From Sipunculus nudus (Eukaryota > Annelida > Sipuncula > Golfingiida > Sipunculidae): a stretch of DNA of 64,000 bases. The position numbers were made by a program, and so were the translations under genes. Of this stretch, positions 32,143-42,882 are shown piece after piece. The DNA lies in the NCBI GenBank assembly GCA_026874595.1, contig CM049314.1, positions 25,553,729-25,617,728 of the forward strand, in the 5' to 3' direction. The stretch's first letter is position 1, and every line of letters starts with the position of its first letter. The notes beneath the pieces were generated by a model. It saw only the letters and a program-made list of their open reading frames with translations, was not told where the DNA came from and did no database searches.

Positions 32143-33069
32143 GGGTGCTTTTCCATGTGCACTCCCGCGCGTCCAACGCATGCCCGACGGCGACGCAACA
32201 GGTTTTTCGGCTTCTGTTGCGTCGCCGGCCCACCGAAGGGCTAACTGGGGTTTTAACACGATACGATCTGTTACTCTTAGAAAGGAAATTGAATAATAAT
32301 ATTTACTATGTTTTTAACATACGAATGTCACATTATGTAGTAAGTCGAAAGGCCCGTAGTAAAAAATTACCATTCTAGAAAGCATGAATCACCTGTAACA
32401 TCCAACAACTGATTTAATTGTCCAGAGGGAATTGAATCATTAACAGCCCGGCAGACATAATGCATTCGGTGGCAGTCCTGTATAATGCTTTAGGCCTGTG
32501 TATTATTATGTCCATATTTCACTTCCTTGATGCAAAATAGTGATGTAATGTTTTTCAGTGGTCAAATAAACAATACACATAGAAGTACTGAACATTAAAC
32601 AATTGATATATATATGTTAAATCTCTCAGCTGTGTATGGAGTGTTATAATCACAGTTAAATGTAGGGGCAATCTATGGACTCCACATTGCGTCAGTCACT
32701 AAAAAAAGTAATTGAGGAGTCAATTGTTATGGGAGAGCGTTTGCAAAGCGGCCAGTCCTTTACCATGTGAGCGATTTGTATGCATTTGCCGCGCGGCAAT
32801 CGCATGCCTTCCTAACACAACTGAACTGACTTAAACAAATGAGTACGGGGAAACACCAAACGTGACGTCATTAAGGCGGAATTTCCCTGCGTTTGCTGCG
32901 CGGCAAACGCAGAAATCCAGCACTGCTGGATTTTAAAACTGACGCGTGCGTTTGCCGCGCGGCAGTCGCATACATGGAAATAGCACATGACTTTTTAACC
33001 GGTTGGATTATCGCCGCGCGGCGGCCGCGCGGCAAACGCTTGCCAAAACGCGTACATGGAAAAGCAACC
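32143..33069. mobile_element. GC-rich palindrome-bearing TIR element (PIF/Harbinger-like candidate)
   Basis: The left end GGGTGCTTTTCCATG (32143-32157) matches the reverse complement of 33055-33069 (GGTTGCTTTTCCATG) with one mismatch. TTA precedes the left end and TTC follows the right end, close to the 3-bp target preference of PIF/Harbinger. Inside are a 14-bp hairpin stem (32188-32201 with 32214-32227, CGGCGACGCAACAG) and four palindromes built on TTGCCGCGCGGCAA. The 62-67 codon frames here are incidental. CpG density is far above the rest of the window. Confidence 0.55.
32786..33039. repeat. Cluster of TTGCCGCGCGGCAA palindromes
   Basis: A perfect 14-bp palindrome at 32786-32799. Related palindromes at 32889-32910 (GCGTTTGCTGCGCGGCAAAC and on), 32948-32969, and a doubled one at 33012-33039. 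Two of the flanks continue with 'cgcatacatgg' or 'cgcatgcc', resembling the element's end. Confidence 0.75.
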
Positions 33070-33653
33070 TTCATTCGCTGACCAGAGTTTAGCTCTAGGC
33101 CTGTTAAGGGATTTAATCACTACATATTATTTAGCACCCGCACATTAGGAGAGTGTTGGGCATGTGTAATGATACGATTGGCTAGCATGTATAGGGGCCT
33201 ACTGTTTGGTAACATGAATTAGGCTTATGCCTAGTATCCGTAGGGGTCATGTTTTTGGTGTTAGGGGACAGTTACGATTACGCCCCAAAACTGTCCAGAC
33301 GCTTTCAGTTGTTGCTGAGAACTTCCCCGGGACCTCTCCAAAGGGCGGGGGGTAGTAGTATATATCCTGTAGGCTAAATGTATATAATTATTAATGTAAC
33401 GTGAACAGAGAAAAAAATTATAATTATTTATCATCAAGGCTGTTTGTGTGTTGGTGTGACCATGAGAACGTGTGGCCTTATTCACTATATAATGGTTTGT
33501 TCCGTGGGTATTAATTAATTACCCTGACCCTCCAATTGAATTTCATCAAAATCATCCCTTTTTTAAGCAAAATTGCTTAACGACAGACCAAATACGAAAC
33601 GACTTTTTCAACAGTAAATATCCCGGTAAAATGAAGACATAAAATATTACAGG

Positions 33654-33845
33654 GGCGGATCCAGGATTTAGGTAAAGGCGGGGAGAGGGATCTAACGGAG
33701 GAGGACTAGGCCTAATCACAAAGCCGAAAAAAGTCCTCAGGTCTATAGGGGGGGGGAGGGTCCAGGCCGCAACAAAATGGTTTGAAGCCCTTAAGAAAGG
33801 TTCCGGCGGCTGAAAAAAGGGGACCCCCCCCCCCCCCCCCGATCC
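33654..33845. repeat. Poly-G/GGATCC-type dispersed repeat
   Basis: Begins GGGGCGGATCCAGGATTT, contains a G-run (33748-33756), 'gccgcaacaaaatggtttgaagccctta' style sequence split over the middle, and ends in a C-run and GATCC. It resembles 35800-35960 (ccgcaaaagttgatctaaaaccctta) and 3341-3525. Confidence 0.55.
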
Positions 33846-35139
33846 TCTTCTGTATTATGAAAAAAGGTGTTGATTTGCTGTTTACAATATCGTAAGTAGA
33901 ATGATGTTTAGAATTTGATCACAATGCACTGATTTATATGTAATGTTACTAACGCTATTTCTCAGACCTGTTTGTATTTGTTGTATGTAGGCCTCCAAAA
34001 TGATATCCTTTTCTTCCGACCTGCTGGTGATTAGGCCTAATCTATATATGGAGCTCTTAACGGATCCTGGAAGTTATGCTGATTACCAAAACTATCATCA
34101 GATGAGTAAAAGCCAGGTTTTTTTTCCAGATAAGCTAGCAGGGGATTTCCGCGGTATTCTGTCACACGGCAAAATTAAATCTGAGGCCGTGCACGTAAAT
34201 GCCTCCTTGTATACATAGTCCTATACAGTAAGCGGCCGTGCTAGCTGTGTCGAAGATCAAGGTTTTTCAAGTCAATTGACTGGTGTGTTTGTGTACCATT
34301 TGTGTTGGACTATCATTAAATAATAGGCCAATGACCTTATCATGTGGAACTCTCCAATGTTGGAGGAGAAAACTGGTGCTACTATGAGTGACTGGGCGTA
34401 ACTTTGCCTTGAAGCCGCTCGTATTCAGCGCAACAAAGCTTCACAGAGTGTGTATATTTCTCCGAATAAAGAACATAAATAGCGGTTCAGTAAATACGTC
34501 TTATTTCTTTTGTGTTTGTATATTTCAATGAATTAATGTGGTCACGAGATTGTACCGTTAGCAAATAAACCCAGTTATGATAAACTACAGAGCCATAAGC
34601 CTCCGCATTCATTTATCTAGCGGACAGAGCGCGTAAAAAGGTCTGTGCAGCGCTGTTCTGAGTATTCCTGGCCCGGTGTGTTGGGTGCCTGTCCTAGTGA
34701 GCCGGCGCGATTGTTTCAGCCAGTGGTGTGTTTACATCATCACTGCTACCAATAGTCCGGTCACTTTGACAGGCAACTAACATAGGATCAAATATACTCA
34801 GAACAAGGGCTGGGCAAACCGTTGAATGCGCAGCGTCCGTTTGATAAATGAAGGCAAAGGCCTGTAACTCTGTATATACTACACATCCAAAAACTAGGTC
34901 TACGTTAGCACAGAGTATTATACGACGAAAGACAAGCACAGAAAATGGCTCTGGAAGCTAAACCATGCATAAGTTGCTATATCAAACAGTGGTCACACAG
35001 CTATGCAGAATATGTTTTCTTGTTTCAATGACTTTTTCATATCATTTAATCTTAAAGCCGAAATGTGCAAGTTGCTTAAATGAGTGATGCTTAATTGAAT
35101 GACTGGTCTCACAATTCCAAATCATCATGTATCGTCTAT

Positions 35140-35765
35140 TGGGGGGGGGGGGGGGGGAGGGTGGCACTAGCGTCATTTTGGCCCCCTTGCATTACGACCA
35201 GATTACTGGCGCCACAGTGCCTTTACATCTAAGTCTGAGGAACACATTATAAAGCCTTATGAAAATGCAAATATTTTCGTCATTTCTTACATCGCTTCAT
35301 GGCCTACAGGTACACTGTCAATCGACATAACTCAGACCAATCGTTAGAATTTTTGTATACTTTCTAATAATACCAAACATGAGCGAGAAAAGTTCCGTTT
35401 TAACCCAGCACATTGGTAAACCCCTCGGCATGTTTGTTGAATTTATGACCGCATGAACACAAACATGTCTCGCACGGGTTACAGGGCGCAGGCAGCTTGC
35501 AGGTGATACAGGAAATGACCCGTGTCCATGGAGACGGTGTTTCAGTTAGGGTTGTGAGCTCACATGTAAACTATTGTGTTAACTCATTATTCTTAGCATA
35601 ATATTGGGATTATGGGCCATTTACCACATTATGAATGCAGCCTGATGCAAGACCACTGCGATACATTCCTTGATATTACTTGTATCGCGACTCCAGTAGG
35701 CTTACCGGCCCAATTACCCGATTGCCTACTGAGCCGGGTTGTCACGGCTAGGTGGAGCACGTGAT
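35140..35765 (-). mobile_element. SINE-like repeat, copy B (uninterrupted), minus strand
   Basis: Reverse complement of the family member at 17150-17280/19105-19640. Here the target sequence of the LINE is uninterrupted (ggtaagcctactggagtcgcgatacaag on the minus strand). One end abuts a long G-run (about 35141-35157). No tRNA-like head was recognised in this copy. Confidence 0.75.
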
Positions 35766-35799
35766 GTCATTCAAATAGGCGAATGACGAGAGTCTAATG

Positions 35800-35965
35800 A
35801 GAAAATCTTTGAAAAGGTCCTCATATCTGGGAATTAGGGGGGGGGGGGTCGAGACCGCAAAAGTTGATCTAAAACCCTTAGGCCTAATAAAAGGCTGTGG
35901 CAGCTGAAGAGAAGTAGAAAATATAGGATAGGGGTCCAGACTCCTTGGACCGAAATCTAGACCAG
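35800..35965. repeat. Poly-G dispersed repeat fragment
   Basis: The G-run at 35838-35849 is followed by 'gagaccgcaaaag' and 'aaacccttaggcctaa', parallel to 33744-33800. Confidence 0.45.
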
Positions 35966-36348
35966 CTACTTATTCATGTGGTTCAAACCCCATATTTGTC
36001 ACAATGTGAACTCTGCAAACTGCACGTCATTTGGGAAGACCCTTGTTCGGTCACAAGTACACTCTTATGGTCAAATTCCTGAACAGGGTCCAATTTTAAA
36101 ACCATTAAAGCTACATAGATGGCATTTTATATACAGTTAAGCAGGAGCATTTCTGGGGCCACATATAAAGTACTTGTTTTTTTGCTTACAAAGGTCCATG
36201 AGTCTATTTTCATATCATTATTATACTAAAATATTTGTTGTGGGTGGACTTTCTTACAGTATCCCTTCCCTCTCTTGCACCACGCAAAGAACCCATTCAA
36301 ACACAAATACAACATCACTCTCTTTTGATTTCAGGACCACCAGGTACA

Positions 36349-38277
36349 ATGGCTTTCTCAAGACCAGTAAATGATTTCAACGTCCAGGTACAGTGCCTTT
36401 TTGCTAAGAAGAAAAAGTGGGCAGAACACCCAGGCGACTACAGTGCTCTCATTCCTACTGCGAGTTCTGTTTAATCCAAGCATATAGAGAGGGTTCAGGA
36501 CCGGGAATTATGTGTCCACTCTGTTTGATTGTTACTCTGATAGAAAAGGATGGCGTCACTGATCTACCGGAGGATACAGAGTCTGAACAGATCATAAAAA
36601 TCCTGGAACAAAGTCGGAAGACTTACACATGTGAGGGCTGCCAGGCCATGGGGGCCACAAACCCCGCATGTGTACTATGCGAAACGTGCAACAAACATCT
36701 GTGCACTGACTGCAGGACTTTTCACCAGGAAGATCCATTGTTTAAGAAACATCATTTACTGGAGGATATCTGTTCCACCCATGTAGGAGTGTTCACCCAC
36801 TTCTGCAAAACTTGCTGAAATGGATTATGTACATCGTGTTTGCTTTCAAGATTACACCAAGAACATAAAGTCATTGATATTGTAGAAGCAGTTGATTATA
36901 TAAGAGCAAGCACAGAGGCAGCAACGAAAAGGCTACAGGGGAAACTGAAAGAGCTGCAAAATGTTATCACAACTAAAATAGATTCTGAGACACACATATT
37001 GTCCGAGCATTTAAAGCTATATTCAGATGAAGCCTCTGTGAATCTGACTGAATGGACTGAATCGGTGAAATCTGAATTAGAGACAAGGAGATTATCATAC
37101 CTGAAGGACATTGACACTGATCTGTCTGATCAAAGGAATGCTTGTACTTTAGCTACAAATCTTGTTAATGATATGAATCAGCTGCTGAGGGAGACAAAGA
37201 TGACACTTCTTGCCAGGTTTCCTGGTCGTATGTTAGACATATCTCGAGGTTTTGCTGCAGTCGAAGATGCTATAGATATAAAAAAAACCTTCCCCAAACC
37301 TTCCGATCTTTGGTTGTAACTTTTCAAACCAAGCCAGTCCCGATGCTACATCTTTAAAATACTCTTTGGATTTTTCAGCCCAGAAAGTCCCTTGGTCTGT
37401 AATGACGAATGACAAAGGAATACAAACACCAACACTTCAAACAAAAACTATTGGAACACAAACATCTCAAGACATGGCTGAACGGGCAGCAGTTCTACAA
37501 GGTAATCCAGTCTCCAAGCTCAAAAATATGGAAATGAGTAGAATCGAAGAATTTGGCAGACATGCATCAATGGCAGCTCTGTGGGATGGTTCTGTTCTTG
37601 TTGCGAAGGAACAAGGGAATCGTGCGATACACTACAGCGTAGATGGGAAAATACTGACTGTATACAACACGCTCAATTACAAACCCATAAAGGACATTTT
37701 TATCATGAAAAATGCAATATATCTAGTCTCCGAAGATGGAACGCTTATAACGTGTATCAGGGAGGACCACACCTACGAACCAATTAAACTGGAACCGCCT
37801 GTTAGAAAACTAAAGTCATCTGCTATTGATGGTGAATCGTTCTACCTCTCCGATGCGTCCACTGTGTATAAATACTCGCATTCTGGTGCAAAGCATTGCG
37901 TCTTTGTCAGACCAAAACAGCCATTCAGGATGAGATGTGAGAAATTTCCAGACGGTTCCTCAAGATTAATGATACATTGTAACAAAAGCAAAGAAGTGAC
38001 TATTTATAACTCTGACGGTTCAGAATTTAAGAGATTAAGAGCAGAAGGTTTGGTTGGTATCATCGATTTTGTCATGTTGGCGAGTGGACATCTTATTGCG
38101 TTAAGTTGTGAAGAAAACAAGTTAGAAGAATATTCTGAAGCTGGTCAATTAGTTAAAAGTTTTAAACTTTTGTGTGATGGAAATTCGATCGGCCTTGCCT
38201 ATGCACATCCACATATTTGGATAGCTTTGTCTCAGACTTCTTTGGTTAAGTATGAACGGCTACTGGTGTCATACTAA
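36349..38277 (+). pseudogene. Broken TRIM paralogue (RING/B-box/coiled-coil/propeller) with four lesions
   Basis: A paralogue of the minus-strand gene at 42883-44760, collinear over its whole length from MAFSRPVNDFNVQVQC to LLVSY. Lesions visible by comparison: one base missing in the T-run 36398-36402, inside the first RING Cys pair; an in-frame TAA at 36405-36407 where the paralogue has CAA; a TGA at 36816-36818 where it has the Cys codon TGT, within B-box 2; and an extra base in the A8 run 37280-37287, after the coiled coil. Pieces: frame of 36349 to about 36402; frame of 36417 to 37319, split by the TGA; then 37366-38277 open for 303 codons of propeller. The two homopolymer shifts could be assembly errors, but the two stops are substitutions. 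The retained acceptor at 36327-36334 argues for DNA-level duplication, not a retrocopy. A shorter product from the last segment cannot be excluded. Confidence 0.85.
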
Positions 38278-39240
38278 AACAGTATATTATTCGTTATGCA
38301 TTTATTATTATGGTTCTGTACATGTTATTTATTATTATGTTTCTGTACATGTATTTATTTATACTGATATATCATATGTACGTGTCCGATCATGATGCTC
38401 ATCATGTTTATCTTTTTAACATTATCTTAACACTTTTCTACAACAAATCATACACTGTAAATATGCGTGTTGTACAGGTTTATGTGACAGCTATATGTGT
38501 TACGGTATATAAGTATAATATAACAGATTTGTATTTGTGCTTGTATAGCGATAAGTGTAATTCTTATTTGGTTTAAGCTCACCAGATGGCTGTTTAGTTA
38601 GCAGTGGTGTATCATATTTTGAAGGTCTAGATGTCTGGATTAATTCAAGCTATCAGTTTCATTAGAGTCACTTCTGAATGGCGCTTTGCCTAACCGTTAG
38701 GTAATTACTTTGACATTGATTGACAATGTTATTTATCATGGAAAATGAAACAATGACTTCAATCAAAACCGAATTCAATAATTTTGGACCCAATTCAGAG
38801 TAAATGTGGACTCGTTATATTTCATATTTGTTAGACCTAGAGGGCGTTGGGTCCACTGATGGAAAAAGTAGACCCTTCTGAAAAAAAAGCGTGGCTTTGG
38901 CGTGTTTACCGCATGGGTTGACCACGATATATAATATATGTCATAGAACATTTTATAATTAAAGAAAACTATTCAAGTTTCAAAAGTACATGTATGATCG
39001 ACGGTGTATTATAATTAAGAGCAAATGCCGTTAACCACAATTTTTAAACCTCGCACAGAAGTTTCCATATAAGCTGCTTCGCGACTGAAAATATGGGCAT
39101 AGTATTGATGACTTTTGATTATAGCATGACACGGGGAAGTCTGAGGATCATGGCAATTCAATCTATATTTCCATAACCCGGGTGTACATTAGCTAATGAA
39201 TTGGGGGGGATAACTGTTTCAGTGTGGCTGATTAACTCCC
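38278..39240. other. Non-coding stretch between TRIM pseudogene and gypsy relic
   Basis: AT-rich; the 88-codon frame near 38310 is low-complexity Tyr/Leu/Val and is judged incidental. Nothing else was recognised. Confidence 0.4.
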
Positions 39241-39269
39241 AGTGTCAGCACACGATATTAGTTATCAAT

Positions 39270-40010
39270 CTCGTAGAGTTCCTGTACTGTCAAAGGTAGT
39301 GCATTACATTATAAATGGCTTACCAATTAACGTGCAAGTAAACAAGATTACTTCTGTTGGAGAAATATGTTTTCCATGCCAGGGACCAAGGCTGTATTCT
39401 TTAGGGTTACAGAGCAGTCATATCACCTATATACCGAGACGGATTAGTGCAAGAGTATTTCTGGATTTTGAAAATGAAAGGAATGTCCAGAAATTATTAT
39501 TGGTACCCAAAGGTAGATCAGGATTTTGAAAGTTTATTTGAATCATGTTCAGTATGTTTGTATGTGAGACAGGATCCGCTTGCGGCAACATTCTTTCCAT
39601 TACCGTACCCAAACCTTCCATGGAAGTGGTATCAATTCCCGTTTGCATCAGTAAAGTTGAAGGTTTTCTTTTTATCTGAGCAGAATCGAAGTACATCTTA
39701 AGCTATTACCAATATACCTGCCAAAATCTAATGAGGCGAGCAGAGAATATGGTTAAAAATGTAAAACAGACATTGGAAAAGCAGTTGATAGATGAACAAC
39801 AAGAAACATAAATCAAATTGACCTCTAAGCAGACATTTGTCAATTTCTTACTGCCATAAAGATGTAAGCCTCGTGCTACATCATGAGTATCCCAGCTGAG
39901 TTATTCCTGAAACGTCAGCACAGAACACGTTAGAGTTTGACAAACCAAACATACAAAGTCAGATTAAACAACTAAACAAATCAGTCATCATGACCAGACT
40001 GGAGTAAATC
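39270..40010 (+). mobile_element. Ty3/gypsy integrase relic
   Basis: Fragments in changing frames follow the order of a gypsy pol C-terminus: PVLSKVVHYIINGLP (linker before integrase, about 39280), MSRNYYWYPKV..DFESLFESCSVC (integrase zinc-binding end, about 39480-39560), NMVKNVKQTLEKQL (about 39745-39790) and PAELFLKRQHRTR (about 39890-39931). The DDE catalytic core is mostly deleted between about 39620 and 39715, and stops interrupt the rest. No LTRs, gag or RT were seen. Dead. Confidence 0.75.
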
Positions 40011-42882
40011 CTCGTGAGTTCATCCTGAAGAAGTCAGGCGCATAATAACAATGTAGGAGAGGAAAAATTGGTTAAAGGTCATGTGACAAAATAAAATTTG
40101 CTGTGTACTGAGGATCATCTCATTAAGTCTTCAGACAGTGATTCAGGTACCAAAACACAGATCGTGATCTACAAATGATACAGTGATACATCTACATGTT
40201 TTTGCAGGTTAACTACAGTTGGGCACACCAACAGGGTTTGTTAGTTTCAGTAAGAGCAAGACGAATAAGTAAAGTATAAAATATGTCTATTCAGTAACTG
40301 ATCATTACAATTTTTAGTACATATGTATCTGTGAACTTTTAAACCTGTAAATATCAACACAGGGTAATATTTGTGTATAACCAACCATGAACTTTGTTTT
40401 AAATATTTTAACCAGCATTTACACAGCTTAAATGATAATTTTCAACATAAACTGGAAGAGGGACATATGGTATCTCATCAAGAGCAAATAGCTACAGCAG
40501 CGGTACCACGTAGTGGGGATTGCAAGTTTTATTGATTTGCAAACGGTTATGGCTGATACGTTGCGTTCGTCCCGCTGCCCAAACTTGATTATATATGACA
40601 GTATCAACTCGACAAAGTAAAAGTCTTCTTTCCTATATTTTATTTTAAGACAGGTAAAGCACTTGGATCACATGCACTTGAACAGCTATGGTGACGAATT
40701 GAATGTAAAAGCATTTGTCATTATAATTAAAGAGAGCTAGACGTTTCTTAATCAGAGCTGTAGTGATTTCATTCTCTGTTAAAATTTGTGTCACTTTATG
40801 TGTTACATTTTCTAATGAAACAATTTAAGCTTTTTAAGATTTGTTAAGCTTTTTATTATGAAGGTTTAATAAAAGAAAAGTTATATGATCAGGGAATATA
40901 AGTATTTTCCGCACATCATAGCAAAAAGAAACTGATCGAGATTTTTTTTATTACTTTTTCGATAGAAAGTTGGGTAGACGTTGGGTTCGTAATTGATGCT
41001 CACTGTGCATGAGAAACCAACCTCCTTTTGGAAGGGAGACCCACTGAGACATTAATCATCTCGTTCACGTCCGCTAGTGGATGTCTAAGAATATATCAGC
41101 ACATGAATTCACGACTCAGTTGACATTTATATTGGGGTGATAGGTCTTACTTTGCGTGGCGACACCAGTCATACGGAAAATTGCAAGGCTAATTGCCAAA
41201 TGCCATCACGTTGATACAAACGAATATTTGTTAATGTAATCAAAGTGCAGTCCTATTCCTGTGGTAGACGCAGTTTTACAGATAGACCCATGGCCTATTT
41301 GTGGCACTCATTATTGAATGATGACAAAGGTAGCCATACAATGTAAATAACGGTTTTGCTATTGCCTGGATTTCGAATAACACAAGGTATTTGGAAAAAT
41401 CCAAAAGTCATAATGACTGACTTCCTATTCACATTTTACCCATTCCGCATTTTAAATCAATAAACGTTCTCAGGAAGTACACAAAATATAAACAAAGGTT
41501 GGTTTGGTTTATTTAATTGACAATGTACTTGTAAACCGTGCTTGCCCTCTCGTTCGATGCGGAATGGACCTTTTCATCATATATTGGCGCAGAGCCAATA
41601 ACCCATGACGACAGTGGCGGGTTTATTCAGCAAAGCCGGCTATTACAAGCACAGGGTACTCGGGGAGAGTATGAATGAGCAAGTAAATACATTGGGCTAA
41701 AATCCTCACCTAGAGAAAGTTAAGCTGTGTGTATAAACATGTGGGCATTATTTACTTGGTATCAGATGAAAGCTTTAAGCATGCAAGCTACAGCAAAACG
41801 CCCAGTGACCTGGCCCTGGTTGGTACTGATTTTATATGCCTCTTCTTGGGATGAGGATCTATTACTTTAGATTTTTACTATTAGGATTCGTCCCTTAGGT
41901 CAGCTTGGTATACTTGGCTTTATTGCTATTGCGCCCGCCTGATCCACAACTGTGAATGTTTGTACAAAATGTTCCCGATTTTCCATGTATGCGCAATGTA
42001 AATGGAAGCATATCTTGTTACAGTAATTTCATATGAAATCCTTACCTTCCTTGTTGCAAATAGGAGACAGCCAAGTCAACATTCGGCTTTATTCCATGAT
42101 TTTATGTTCTACCAAGAGATTAGTATGAAGCTGAAGAGACGCCATACGCGTTAAACATCATGTTTATTCAACAAGATCATCCATGTTAATATTTGTAGAT
42201 TTATATACTCTAAAACTTAAGAGACTTTTGTCGACTATCTCGACAATTTGTATATTTAACCCTCGCGTCTCTCCATGTTCTTACAGTTAATATACTTTTT
42301 TACATAGTAATAAAATACTAATAACAAAATCTGGACACCTGTAGCGGGATTCTGAAATTGTAAAACCGATCCCTATGTTAGTCTCATTTATGAGGAAAAA
42401 ATCGAATCGCGTACAATTACGAACCAGAGGACAGTGTTACGACGCCCATTGTAATAACATCCCACATCATAATAGTTATTGTTTCTTAACATTACATAAA
42501 AACACGTAAATCGATGCCTTTGACCGTGTAAATTGTATTTTTATAATATTATGTATCAAATAAAATATATGACTAATTTCCTGTCGACCATTAAGATAGT
42601 GAAACCCATTTTCCTAGGACAAAACATATAAATGGATAGTTATCAAGACAATCATTGCCTTAGTCTAAATAGTATACCTTTTTAATACCATTTTATTACA
42701 AGGCCTGTATCATTTTTATTAGTGGATCATAGTAAAAGTGTGAGTGGAACATTCACACACCATTGGAATAAATCAACCTACCACTGCTAACTGCAGTATT
42801 AGTTACAACGTATGAAATAATACGTTGAATTTTGTAATATATTTTCCAACCAGTATATTCCTTAATACTATCTGAACCACTT
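40011..42882. other. Non-coding stretch between gypsy relic and TRIM gene
   Basis: No supported gene. The 3' end of the minus-strand TRIM gene would lie at the high-coordinate side; several minus-strand AATAAA/ATTAAA-type words (TTTATT/TTTTAT on +) are present below 42880, and none can be chosen with confidence. Confidence 0.35.

Noticed and set aside
34000-34218. 72-codon frame MISFSSDLLVIRPNLYME...
   Set aside because: No domain and no paralogue in the window; likely chance.
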